Origin: Erythrobacter aureus
Lineage (GTDB): Bacteria; Pseudomonadota; Alphaproteobacteria; Sphingomonadales; Sphingomonadaceae
Length of the DNA: 64,000 nucleotides
Assembly: GCF_003355455.1 (NCBI RefSeq)
Contig: NZ_CP031358.1
Coordinates: 1-64,000 of the forward strand
Reading direction: 5' to 3'
Part shown: in pieces, positions 40,209-48,627 of the stretch
Layout of the letters: every line of letters begins with the position of its first letter
Position numbering within the stretch: position 1 is the first letter of the stretch
Position numbers and translations under genes: made by a program
Notes under the pieces: model-generated
Database searches by the model: none
Seen by the model: the letters and a program-made list of their open reading frames with translations, nothing else
Told to the model about the DNA's origin: nothing

Positions 40209-40904
40209 TTAGGCGGCCAGCTTGTCGCTCAGGCCAACCTGGTTGGCGATGAGCTTGAGTTTCGACTGAGCCGGGCCCGGATCGATGACGAAATTGGCAA
40301 GGTCTCCGATGTGGAGGATATTTGCCATCACCAGCATGGCGTCGCTCGGGTCTCGGAGGGTCCAGTTGCGCTGGGCGAAGGGACCGGTGATCGAGATGTG
40401 GCTCACTCCCCCTTCAGCATCGACCTTGCCGCTGATGTGGTGGATCGCCGGCGATTTTGCGGCTTCGTCCAAGGCGGCTTCGTAACGTGCCTGCAGCGCG
40501 AAGGCGCGGCGGCCGGCGGCCCCGTTCACTGCCCGAGCAATCGGTCCGGCAATATCGACGCCGGAGATGATAGGCTGATTGCCTGCGGCACTGAGTTCGG
40601 AGACCAGCTGATCGACGAATGGAATTTCGAGATCACCATGATGGATGACGAGCGGCTGGCGGCCGACTGCGGGAGCGATGATATCGCGAATGAGCGTCGA
40701 GGTCGGGAGCGAAGTGGCGGCCTCGTCGGGATTGATCCCGGCGGTCCAGAGCCAGTCACGCACGATCTCCGAAGAGTAGTCGAGATTCGCGTCGACGAGA
40801 TGATAGAGTTCGACCGCGCCCGTTATGGCGACACCGATGGCTTGCCGACCAGCCGAAGTCTGGGCGGCCAAGATGCCGAGGTAGGAGAGGTTCGGGAAAC
40901 GCAT
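40209..40904 (-). CDS. Uncharacterised 231-residue protein
   Basis: A soluble protein with short recognisable segments only: YHLVDANLDYSSEIVRDWLW, SGVDIAGPIARAVNGAAGRRAFALQARYEAALDEAA and FAQRNWTLRDPSDAMLVMANIL. No catalytic pattern is clear. It lies between the SF2 helicase gene and the cobS-like leader on the minus strand. The name must stay hypothetical. Confidence 0.55.
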   Translation of the reverse strand: MRFPNLSYLGILAAQTSAGRQAIGVAITGAVELYHLVDANLDYSSEIVRDWLWTAGINPDEAATSLPTSTLIRDIIAPAVGRQPLVIHHGDLEIPFVDQLVSELSAAGNQPIISGVDIAGPIARAVNGAAGRRAFALQARYEAALDEAAKSPAIHHISGKVDAEGGVSHISITGPFAQRNWTLRDPSDAMLVMANILHIGDLANFVIDPGPAQSKLKLIANQVGLSDKLAA

Positions 40905-40963
40905 AACGGCGGTACTCTATTCTATTTCACTTCAAATTCTTTAATTCTTCAATCTCTTGAGCA

Positions 40964-42622
40964 TTACCGCGAGGCTCCGCCTCGCATTTGCTCTGCCATG
41001 TAGAGCACTGAATTGAGGTGCGCATCGCTTGCTTCAGCAATGCGATCGTCAGCCAGGGAGGCCCGCTCGGGATTAGCCGAGGTGGTCGCCTCAAGCCTGA
41101 GGATTTCAGCGCGCGATGGCAAGACGCGGGAATTCTCGATTTCAGCCAGAATGCTGCCATCCTTGTTGGCGATAGGACGGTTGTTCTCGTCCTTCATCAA
41201 GGTGAGCTGAGTCCGCCCCTTCTGACCTTCTGCAGTTTCCATGAGCGTGTAGCGCGACTGTCCGGTGGCATCCTTGCTCTCGACGGCAAAGACAACGCCC
41301 TTCTGGTCGGTGAAGGAAAGGACAGGAGGGTCATCTCTGATGACGCGCCAAGGTGTGTATTCGCCTTCCTGTTCGCTCGCTTCACGCTTCCCGTCGATGA
41401 GGGTAGCAGCGGTCATCTGTTCAGAGCGTTCTCCACGCTCGAGCTTCTGGAAATAGTCGATGACGGCAGCGCGGCGCTCAACGGCGCCGTGGATCATGGT
41501 GGATGCACCGCCGTCGATAACGAGGGGCTGGGTAGCGCGTAGCTCAGGCGTGTCGCCGGCACGAATAGCGCGCCCGACCATCTGGCTGTATTCGATCTCG
41601 GAAGTGCTTTCGCGAAGGATGAGGGTGCAGCGCGTTGCGGGCACATCGAGGCCTTCGTCGATCATCTTGACCGAAACGATCATGTCGAGCTCGCCGCGGG
41701 CGTATTTTTCGAGGACGGCGTTGTTGTGGTCGGCGCCGCGTTCGCTGTCGACGACATCGACCTTGTGTCCGCGTTCGAGCATCTCATCGGCGAAGGACTG
41801 GGCATCCTTGATGCGCGAGGCGAAGGCGATGGTCTGCAGACCTTCGGCATGACGCTCCCAGGCGTTGGCCATCTCCTCGTTGAAGCTGTCTGTGCGGGCT
41901 TCCCGGACCGCCTTCATCAGGCCAGCCGAGTTGGCATTTTTTTCGGGGCGATAGTGAGCGCGTGCGACCTGATTGGTCGTGCCGCCCTTCTTCGCCTCGA
42001 TGGGGACTTCGATGGTGCGGGGCAGCTTGATCTGCCCAGCGCGCTCGAGTTCCGCCCAGCCGATGGTGACACGCGTAGCGTTCTTCAGCTCCTTCGCCAT
42101 TCCCTTCCCATCGGGGCGCGAAGGAGTGGCGGTCGTCATTACGATTTTCGCGTTGGGATTGGCCTTGAGAACCGCGGGAATGACGGTCGGGTAATGGCCA
42201 TCCTTGGCGTCCGAAGCGTGGTGGGCTTCGTCGATGCCGACAACGTCATAGCGTTCCAGCTCGTCGACGCGGGCGGCCACAGTCTGAACGAGTGCGAAGA
42301 CGTTGCTGCCGGACTGGTCGAATGTCCCGTCGGTTCCGAAGCTGGTGGTGAGGTTGCTCTCTGGCGCCCAGCGTTTGAACTGGCTCTCGCCTTGGCGAGA
42401 CAAGAACTCGCGGTGCGAGAGGTTGAGAGCCTTCATGCCCCCAGCCGCGCGCTTTTCGAGCTCTTCGGTGATGCGAGAATTGATCCTGGTCTTGCCGGAG
42501 CCGGTTGGGGCTTCGATCAAAACCATGTTGCCGGTTTCCAGCGCGGCCACAGCTTCAGCGATGGCGCGTTCTTGGATTTTTGTGACTTCGGTAAAGTCGA
42601 CGGGGGCAGGATCTTTGCTCAT
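40964..42622 (-). CDS. SF2 DEAH-type helicase
   Basis: A 552-residue SF2 helicase. Walker A is APTGSGKT (38-45), DEAH appears in GIDEAHHASD, motif III is TTATPSRP, and motif VI is QMVGRAIR. The C-terminal 130 residues are unique and may bind DNA or a partner. It resembles RecG/Rad25-like and phage or plasmid DEAD-box-related helicases. It is downstream of the strawberry-notch-type gene on the same strand. Confidence 0.9.
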   Translation of the reverse strand: MSKDPAPVDFTEVTKIQERAIAEAVAALETGNMVLIEAPTGSGKTRINSRITEELEKRAAGGMKALNLSHREFLSRQGESQFKRWAPESNLTTSFGTDGTFDQSGSNVFALVQTVAARVDELERYDVVGIDEAHHASDAKDGHYPTVIPAVLKANPNAKIVMTTATPSRPDGKGMAKELKNATRVTIGWAELERAGQIKLPRTIEVPIEAKKGGTTNQVARAHYRPEKNANSAGLMKAVREARTDSFNEEMANAWERHAEGLQTIAFASRIKDAQSFADEMLERGHKVDVVDSERGADHNNAVLEKYARGELDMIVSVKMIDEGLDVPATRCTLILRESTSEIEYSQMVGRAIRAGDTPELRATQPLVIDGGASTMIHGAVERRAAVIDYFQKLERGERSEQMTAATLIDGKREASEQEGEYTPWRVIRDDPPVLSFTDQKGVVFAVESKDATGQSRYTLMETAEGQKGRTQLTLMKDENNRPIANKDGSILAEIENSRVLPSRAEILRLEATTSANPERASLADDRIAEASDAHLNSVLYMAEQMRGGASR

Positions 42623-42675
42623 GAGGATATTTTATCCTCAAAGTTCCTGCCCCCTCAAGCGGTGTAGGCGATTTA

Positions 42676-45600
42676 TTATGCAACCATCGCCTGGGCTGCC
42701 GCGCTTGCCGGGACGGCAGTCGAGGCAGCCTTGCCAGCCGCGGGCTGACCGCTGCCGGTTCCCTGCTTCGAGACATCGTCTTCTTCGACGAAGACTGCCG
42801 GGCAGCAAGCGAGAATGACCGAGAGGGCCTTCTGGACGCCCTTTGCGGTGCTGGCGACGGAGAGAACCGCGCCTGCGCCGCGACCCGCGCCTTGCGTGGG
42901 CAGGACGTTGAGAGCCGTAGAGAGCGACGGGCAAGGCGCGGAGCCGAGATCGATCGACAGGCCGGTCATGACATCGCCGGTGAATTCACCGAAGATGAAG
43001 TGCGGGTGTTTGTTGGGCGTAGCCACCGCAACACGCGCGCCAGTTTTCAGCTGCTCGGTGATCTCAGCGACCTCGCTGTCCGTGGGAGCAGTCGACTCCT
43101 CGAGGCAGGTCATGAAGTGCTCCAGCTTGCCGGCAGCGAGGGGGCGGCCGACAATCTGACGACCATCATCGGTCTGGAGGCGGTAAACCGCGTTCCGGTA
43201 TCCCGATGCCTGTGCAAGCGCAGTCCAGATGGGCAGGAGCGCGTCGGAAACGAGCGTCACGTAGGAGGTCGACTCCTGGGGCGCTGCTTCAACCTGTGCG
43301 TTCCAGAGCGATTCCATCAGCTCCATGTCGGTGAACGGACGCCACGGCTCGCGATCGACAACGCGCGCAAAGCGGTTGGCGGATCCCGTCGGGGTGATGA
43401 TGTCCTTCGTGGCGACCTTGCGGCCGAGCATATCGTCTACGGCACGGCCCGGGCAGATCAGTGCGACCTGACCCGTGGTGTTGTGCTTGCAGAAGACTGC
43501 ACGCCCCATGAGGCTGTGACGGCGCGAAAGGAAGGTCTTGTATGCTTCGCCGAACGAGGTGGTGGCCAGTTCCGAACGCTTGCGAATTCGAAGCAGTCGG
43601 GTGGCAGAGCCATGCACGTCGTCGAGCTGGAGAACCTTCTCGCCGATGATTTCGAGCGAGGTCGCCTTCAGCGTTTCAGGACCTGCGTTGAAGGTGCCTT
43701 CAGCGATTGCCTTCTCGATGCGGCCATCGATGCGCTCGCGCAGGTGATCGAAGATGATGTCCTGGCGGCGGTCCGTGAGGGCAGCTACGCGGTTGATCAT
43801 CTTGTTCACGTTGGTGAGCACGTAGGTGTGCTGGGTTTTGTCCCACTTCTTCTCGCTGGCTTCGCCAGAGGAATTCAGCCCGAGGTCGGACATGAACTGC
43901 TCCCAGCTGTAGTCTTCGATTTCGCCTTCGGCGATATCGGCCTGCAGGTCTTCCCATGCGCCTTCAGCGTACGGGCCGTCGAGACAATCCCGTTCGTCGA
44001 ACATGCCATTCGAGGTGGCATGACGGTGGCCCTGTGTGAGAGCGCCGAGACGGAAGAGGGAGGAGACGATACGGCTGGCGTAGAGACGGTCGGCCGGCAG
44101 GTCGCACGAGGTAATGGTCAGGATAGGCGGCTGCACCTGGTCCGAACGGTGGGTCCGCCCGAAGCCCTGTGTCACCTCGTCGGCGCGGAAGCCGAGTTGG
44201 ATGACATAGTGAATGCGACGGGCGGTGTTTTTCGTGCCAGCCTTGGCGTGGTATGAGAGGCTCGAGCCGCCAGCGCCGGTCGAGAAGACGAGTGCCTGCT
44301 TGTCGCCGTTGTGGAAGTCTTCGATATCCGAGATGCGCTGCTTCTCGGTCCGATCTTCGAGCAACACGCCGGTTGCACCGTCGCGATCGCCGTTCGGCTT
44401 GTTCGGGATGAGACGCTTGGTGCGGCCGGTGACCTCAGCCAGACGTGCCGGGCCAAAGGCCAGCATGATCTGGTCGAGCGGGGGAAGCGGAAGCTTGATG
44501 GTGCGAACTTCCGCGATAGCCTCGTTGCGGAGCTGTTCGGCTATCGGATGCAGGATCGGGTTGCCCTGCGGATCCTTCTTGTTAGTCCAGCGGGTAGCTT
44601 CTTCGCCCTTTGCAGTCGTGAACTTTTCGAGGGTCTGCATCTCGCACGGGATGCGCTCCGCGAAAGCAACAAGCTCGGCGGGTTCCAGGCGGATGTTCTT
44701 CGGGTCTTCGAGACGATCGAGAGCACGGTCGAGCTGGGCTTCGTACGTGTTCTGCATCTGGATGACCGGCGAGAAGCCGTTTTCGATCTGGACCTTCGCG
44801 TCGGCGATGACAGCGCGAGCCTTGAAGGCCGCGATGAGCGTGGCCATCGAGTTCTTACGGCTGGATTCGAAAATGCCGTTGAGTTCCGAGAATGGCGTTG
44901 CGCCCGAGATCTTGTGGGTCTTGCGGAGCTTGGCCATCTCCTCTTCGTCATCGACGGGCACCGAGCACAGCTTGGCGCAGTGCTTGGCGGTCTGCATGAG
45001 CTTGATCCATGCTTCCGCAGCCTGGTTGTAGGTGCGGCGCTCGTCTGCCGTGAGAGTCACCGAGAGGTGACGCGTTTCGACGCCGTCGAACGAGAGCGAG
45101 CGAGCGACATAGAGGCCTGCCGCCTTGAGCGAGAGCGTGACCTGCTCGAGGTCAGCGATGCCGCCGTTCTCGATGGTGCGGATGAAGTCCGAACGTGTGT
45201 TGAAGCACGTTCCCGGGCCCCAGAGGCCGAGACGGGTCGCGTAAGCAAGGTTGTGCACATCGGTTGCGCCCGTTGCTGAGGCGTAGATGACGCGCGCGTC
45301 GTACAAGCGATCCTGCACTTCCACACCGGCGAGACCCTGCCGGCTGGTGATCGACTTGCCGGATACATCTTCGAAGCCGGCTGCGTTGCGCATTTCCTGC
45401 GCTTCGTCGAATGCCAAGACGCCATCCCAGTCGTCGCCAGTCCAGCGGGCGACCTGTTCGACGCGGGGGTAGAGCTCTTCTGCATCCGAGTATTCGCGGA
45501 GAGTGGAATAGGTCGTTACGAGAATGCCCTTGGCGTGGCGGATGTCGGCGCCGCTTTTCGCCTTCCACTGGAAGGTGAAGTCGCGCTTGTCCTGTCCCAT

Positions 45601-46614
45601 CTTCGCCCAGGCGTCGATGAAGCCGTGCATGTGCCGGCGTTTCGCAAGAACGATCACAGCCTTGTGGCGACCGTGCAGCTTGTTGTCGAGAATGGCGCCG
45701 AGGATTTCGTTGGTCTTGCCCGCGCCGGTGCCGTCAGCGAGGTAGATGCCGCAGCGCTGGGCCTTCGCGCCCGGGTTTTCCGGATTAGTCGGCAGGTGTC
45801 GGCGGTGGGCTTCACCAGCCGCCACGAGAAACTCGAACTGCGAGTTCGAGATGAACCCGCTGCTGATGACGCGGCGCGGAAGGCGAGGGCGATAGGTTGC
45901 CATCGGCGGCGTTACCGTAGCGAGCGTTGCCGACTGGATCAGCTTCGCAGGGTGTGGCTTGAGATCGGGGTGGAACGCGAGTTCCGGGTTCCATTCCTCG
46001 TGGATGGAGTCGGCGTCTACCGAGCCGCCGCGGTCGGGCTGCTGATAGTCGAGGGCGATCACAGCATTGGGGTCGGCATCGTATGCCTTGCGGCCATAGG
46101 TGACAGCGACCTTGTCGATGGCGTCGAGAGCGCTAGCCCAGGTGCCAGTGGTCGAGGTGACCGGGCAACCGGGGAAACGGATAACCCCAGCGGGCGTAGC
46201 GATTACGCCAGTTTCGCCAGCCGCGGGTGCTTCCGAGGTGATGCTGATTGCATCCGGATCGGTGCGGTCGGCACGAATGGTATGTGCATCGTTGCTGGTG
46301 CGCACGGTGCCGAGTGCGGTAGCGAGAGCATCCGATGCTTCGCAGTTGGTCTCGAGCAGGATGGCATCGCCAGCCTCAACGCGCAGCGCACGCATGGCAA
46401 GCCATGCGGCGAAAACTTCGTGGTCGTGGGGGAGACCCGCGTAGTCGCAGAGCTTCTGGAACTTCGCCAGCTTCGACTTGCCGTCCGTGGCAGTCGGGTC
46501 GATGTGACGGAATACGTAGGGTATCGTCAGACCCAGAGCCTTGATCCCGGTGTCGAGATCCACGCTAAGGGACTTGCCAGTACGCAGTGCATTGGAGGCC
46601 TGAATTGGCGTCAT
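42676..46614 (-). CDS. Strawberry-notch-type SF2 helicase
   Basis: The ATG at 46614 has AAGGTGG five bases upstream; a longer ORF from 46704 is rejected. The 1312-residue protein has Walker A near ADGTGAGKTNEI (about 293-304), DEAQ at 403-406 (LAFDEAQEMRN), and C-terminal helicase motifs FSTGAGGSSLSYHA and QGFGRTHRSDQ. This domain order is the strawberry-notch family, in bacteria mostly found on plasmids and phages, often near DNA methylases. It probably remodels DNA or replication complexes. Confidence 0.86.
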   Translation of the reverse strand: MTPIQASNALRTGKSLSVDLDTGIKALGLTIPYVFRHIDPTATDGKSKLAKFQKLCDYAGLPHDHEVFAAWLAMRALRVEAGDAILLETNCEASDALATALGTVRTSNDAHTIRADRTDPDAISITSEAPAAGETGVIATPAGVIRFPGCPVTSTTGTWASALDAIDKVAVTYGRKAYDADPNAVIALDYQQPDRGGSVDADSIHEEWNPELAFHPDLKPHPAKLIQSATLATVTPPMATYRPRLPRRVISSGFISNSQFEFLVAAGEAHRRHLPTNPENPGAKAQRCGIYLADGTGAGKTNEILGAILDNKLHGRHKAVIVLAKRRHMHGFIDAWAKMGQDKRDFTFQWKAKSGADIRHAKGILVTTYSTLREYSDAEELYPRVEQVARWTGDDWDGVLAFDEAQEMRNAAGFEDVSGKSITSRQGLAGVEVQDRLYDARVIYASATGATDVHNLAYATRLGLWGPGTCFNTRSDFIRTIENGGIADLEQVTLSLKAAGLYVARSLSFDGVETRHLSVTLTADERRTYNQAAEAWIKLMQTAKHCAKLCSVPVDDEEEMAKLRKTHKISGATPFSELNGIFESSRKNSMATLIAAFKARAVIADAKVQIENGFSPVIQMQNTYEAQLDRALDRLEDPKNIRLEPAELVAFAERIPCEMQTLEKFTTAKGEEATRWTNKKDPQGNPILHPIAEQLRNEAIAEVRTIKLPLPPLDQIMLAFGPARLAEVTGRTKRLIPNKPNGDRDGATGVLLEDRTEKQRISDIEDFHNGDKQALVFSTGAGGSSLSYHAKAGTKNTARRIHYVIQLGFRADEVTQGFGRTHRSDQVQPPILTITSCDLPADRLYASRIVSSLFRLGALTQGHRHATSNGMFDERDCLDGPYAEGAWEDLQADIAEGEIEDYSWEQFMSDLGLNSSGEASEKKWDKTQHTYVLTNVNKMINRVAALTDRRQDIIFDHLRERIDGRIEKAIAEGTFNAGPETLKATSLEIIGEKVLQLDDVHGSATRLLRIRKRSELATTSFGEAYKTFLSRRHSLMGRAVFCKHNTTGQVALICPGRAVDDMLGRKVATKDIITPTGSANRFARVVDREPWRPFTDMELMESLWNAQVEAAPQESTSYVTLVSDALLPIWTALAQASGYRNAVYRLQTDDGRQIVGRPLAAGKLEHFMTCLEESTAPTDSEVAEITEQLKTGARVAVATPNKHPHFIFGEFTGDVMTGLSIDLGSAPCPSLSTALNVLPTQGAGRGAGAVLSVASTAKGVQKALSVILACCPAVFVEEDDVSKQGTGSGQPAAGKAASTAVPASAAAQAMVA

Positions 46615-46630
46615 TGTCCACCTTTTCCTT

Positions 46631-46653
46631 AAAAAATCAGCTTCGAAAAAGCT
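46631..46653 (-). terminator. Attenuator-like hairpin before the strawberry-notch gene
   Basis: On the minus strand AGCTT-TTTCG-AAGCT is followed at once by G-A and six T residues. It lies only 17 bases before the ATG, so it would sit in the leader of the helicase gene. The stem is short (5 bp); it may be a leader attenuator rather than a full terminator. Confidence 0.45.
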
Positions 46654-46746
46654 CATTTCCCTAAGGCGAGGACTTTGGACTTGCCGGTGTGCGCGTTGCG
46701 CCACCTTGCTGCATCACCCTTGGGTGTGCATCGATTGCCGTGAGGC

Positions 46747-46781
46747 AAAATAAGGGCAGGCGGACTATGTGCCCGCCTGCC
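46747..46781 (-). terminator. Intrinsic terminator after the PDZ-SHOCT gene
   Basis: A 9-bp stem GGCAGGCGG/CCGCCTGCC (46755-46763 and 46773-46781) with a 9-base loop is followed on the minus strand by CTTATTTTG. It lies 19 bases beyond the stop of the PDZ protein gene and separates it from the strawberry-notch gene. Confidence 0.75.
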
Positions 46782-46799
46782 TATTGAAGAGCGTCTAGC

Positions 46800-47717
46800 T
46801 CAGTTCGAAGAGAGGAGCTTGGCCTTCATCGCTTCGAATTCTTCTTCCGAGATCACGCCGTCGTCGCGAAGTTTTGCGAACTTGGCGAGTTCATCGGCTG
46901 CTGACAAAGGCATCTGGGCAATGACGGGCTCTGTCGGCTCGTTGACCTCGGGCAGGTCAGAGAGATCAGGTGCCTCAACCACTGGGCGATACCGGCGCTC
47001 GACTTCGACCTCCATCTCGCTTCCGGAGCGATAGAATTCCACGTCGTAGGTAGCCTTCTTCACGCCCTTGCGGAGACCGTCGAGGAGGTCGTCCCCGGTC
47101 TTGATGCGTTCGCGTGCGAGCCGAGTGACGACATCGCCTTCTTTCAGCCCAGCTTCGTGAGCAGGCGAGCCTGGAGTGATTTCGGTGATGCGAAGGCCTT
47201 TGCCGCCGGTTTCTTCGAATCCTGCACCGAAGAAGGTGTGGTTCGGGAAACGAGTGCCCGGCGGGAAACGGCCGCCGATCGCGGTGAAGAGTGCCATCAC
47301 GTTGTTGTGGTAATGCGAAGAGGACATCTCCTGCTTACGAACCTGTCCGAAGGCCATCTGGGTTTCGACCCAGCCAGTGGCCTGAACACGCGTGCTGCGT
47401 CCGGCGCCGGCCAGGTTGAAGCGGATGTATTGCTTCGGCGGTGTGGAATAGGAGTTGCCGATAAGCAGCTGGCTGAGAGCCGACTGCATCGTGTTCATCT
47501 TGGCTTCGCAAATGACCGTGGTCGAGGTGCTCGATACCATGGTCCAGCCCATGTTGAAGCAGCCGTTGGCAACTTTGTCGGAGGCTTCGGTGACGCCCAT
47601 ATCGAAATAGGCTTCGGTCAGGCCTGACGGCGGAACCGCATAAGGCTGATCGGCGAGCGCGGGGCTCGCAGTGAAAAGAGCAGCGAACGCCGCTGCCAAA
47701 GCAATTAGCTTCTTCAT
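46800..47717 (-). CDS. Secreted PDZ-SHOCT protein
   Basis: A signal peptide (MKKLIALAAAFAALFTASPALA) starts this 305-residue protein. A PDZ domain is visible at about 165-235 (GKGLRITEITPGSPAHEAGLKEGDVV). The last 30 residues form a SHOCT-like motif (ELAKFAKLRDDGVISEEEFEAMKAKLL). PDZ and SHOCT parts usually bind proteins or assist oligomerisation at the envelope. No protease domain is present. A promoter-like pair lies 27-55 bases upstream. Confidence 0.8.
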   Translation of the reverse strand: MKKLIALAAAFAALFTASPALADQPYAVPPSGLTEAYFDMGVTEASDKVANGCFNMGWTMVSSTSTTVICEAKMNTMQSALSQLLIGNSYSTPPKQYIRFNLAGAGRSTRVQATGWVETQMAFGQVRKQEMSSSHYHNNVMALFTAIGGRFPPGTRFPNHTFFGAGFEETGGKGLRITEITPGSPAHEAGLKEGDVVTRLARERIKTGDDLLDGLRKGVKKATYDVEFYRSGSEMEVEVERRYRPVVEAPDLSDLPEVNEPTEPVIAQMPLSAADELAKFAKLRDDGVISEEEFEAMKAKLLSSN

Positions 47718-47742
47718 TATTTACCCCTTGTTGGTGGGACTG

Positions 47743-47772
47743 CTTATAGCAGCGTCATTTGTGAGTTGCGAA
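47743..47772 (-). promoter_or_regulatory. Candidate promoter of the PDZ-SHOCT gene
   Basis: On the minus strand TTCGCA and TATAAG are separated by 18 bases, followed by an AGGGG ribosome site before the ATG. The match to a housekeeping promoter is moderate. Confidence 0.3.
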
Positions 47773-47827
47773 AAGAAGTAGGGTGAAAATGGGGTAACAA
47801 TCGCCTTAGGTGTGCTTGTGATTGTCT

Positions 47828-48316
47828 TTAAGCGCCGATGTCGGCGTAGTATCCCGCTGCGGTTACGCGGACGCCTTCAGGGACCTGTTCGAACGCGGTT
47901 TCGCTTCCCGCGAAGAAGGCGACGGCAGCGCTTGTCAGGTTTTGGTCGAGGTCGGCTGGCATCACTTTGTCGATAGGATGCTTCCAGTTGTTCGGATCGC
48001 GAACTTTCTCGAATGCTTCCGAAAGCTGATTGCGAGTGAAGCCAGAGAAGATCGGGCGTTCATCGAGAGGGATGTCGCCCACAAGCCACATCTTGGCTTC
48101 CATGTCGAAGACGCCGATGGTGGTCTCCTCGCCGCCAGCGAGAGAGAGCTCGAGGCTCGGGACGGAGCAGTATTCATCTCGGATGGACGGAGCGTAGTCT
48201 GTGGCAACAGTTTCCATGGCAGTGCGGTCATCAGTTGCATGGAGATCTCGGTTCAGACGTTCGTAACGCTGATTGTCCCGGCGTACGCCTGATGCTTTGA
48301 TCTGATACTGCGGCAT
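47828..48316 (-). CDS. Uncharacterised 162-residue protein
   Basis: A soluble acidic protein. The first 60 residues are polar (MPQYQIKASGVRRDNQRYERLNRDLHATDD), followed by ETTIGVFDMEAKMWLVGDIPLD and a helical part. The pattern ATDDRTAMETVATDYAP resembles small-domain plasmid proteins of unknown role. It lies downstream of the 64-residue gene and may be transcribed with it. Confidence 0.5.
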   Translation of the reverse strand: MPQYQIKASGVRRDNQRYERLNRDLHATDDRTAMETVATDYAPSIRDEYCSVPSLELSLAGGEETTIGVFDMEAKMWLVGDIPLDERPIFSGFTRNQLSEAFEKVRDPNNWKHPIDKVMPADLDQNLTSAAVAFFAGSETAFEQVPEGVRVTAAGYYADIGA

Positions 48317-48349
48317 GGATGTCTCGCGTGCTGGAAAGAGATGGTCGGG

Positions 48350-48544
48350 TCAGTGGACCGTTTTGATCGAGAATTCGAAACCCGATCCATCAACGCGGTA
48401 ATCCTTCCGGTCACCAACATCCACCTTGATGCGCGCTCTGCCGGGGATGCCCTCGGCGCTCATGATGTCTGAAAGCGTGGCGTTTGCAGGATATTCGCGC
48501 TGGAAGACGGAACTATCGCTGTAGAGCTTGTACTGGACACCCAT
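48350..48544 (-). CDS. Small 64-residue protein, unknown
   Basis: A short protein with MGVQYKLYSDSSVFQREYPANATLSDIMSAEG and a beta-like C-terminal half (RIKVDVGDRKDYRVDGSGFEFSIKTV). It may be a single small beta-fold domain. It lies between parB and the 162-residue gene on the same strand. The ORF is supported by context and clean start spacing only. Confidence 0.45.
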   Translation of the reverse strand: MGVQYKLYSDSSVFQREYPANATLSDIMSAEGIPGRARIKVDVGDRKDYRVDGSGFEFSIKTVH

Positions 48545-48577
48545 GGTCGACCTGTCTGTCTTGAGGGAAGGGGAATT

Positions 48578-48620
48578 GCCCCGCGCGCCGAGGGAGGGAG
48601 AGGAGTGTAGCGCGCGGGGC
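48578..48620 (-). terminator. Strong GC-rich hairpin after parB
   Basis: Perfect 11-bp arms GCCCCGCGCGC/GCGCGCGGGGC flank a 21-base, purine-rich loop (plus strand; pyrimidine-rich in the minus-strand RNA). It begins 8 bases past the parB stop. No T-tract follows, so it may be a transcript-stabilising or Rho-assisted element. Confidence 0.5.
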
Positions 48621-48627
48621 GAGCCGA

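Noticed and set aside
37520..40252. A 910-residue open frame on the plus strand opposite the cobT- and cobS-like genes
   Set aside because: It is antisense to two clear genes and its length follows from the biased GAC/GAT and GCC/GTC codons of the acidic linker; the product has no domain and no ribosome site.
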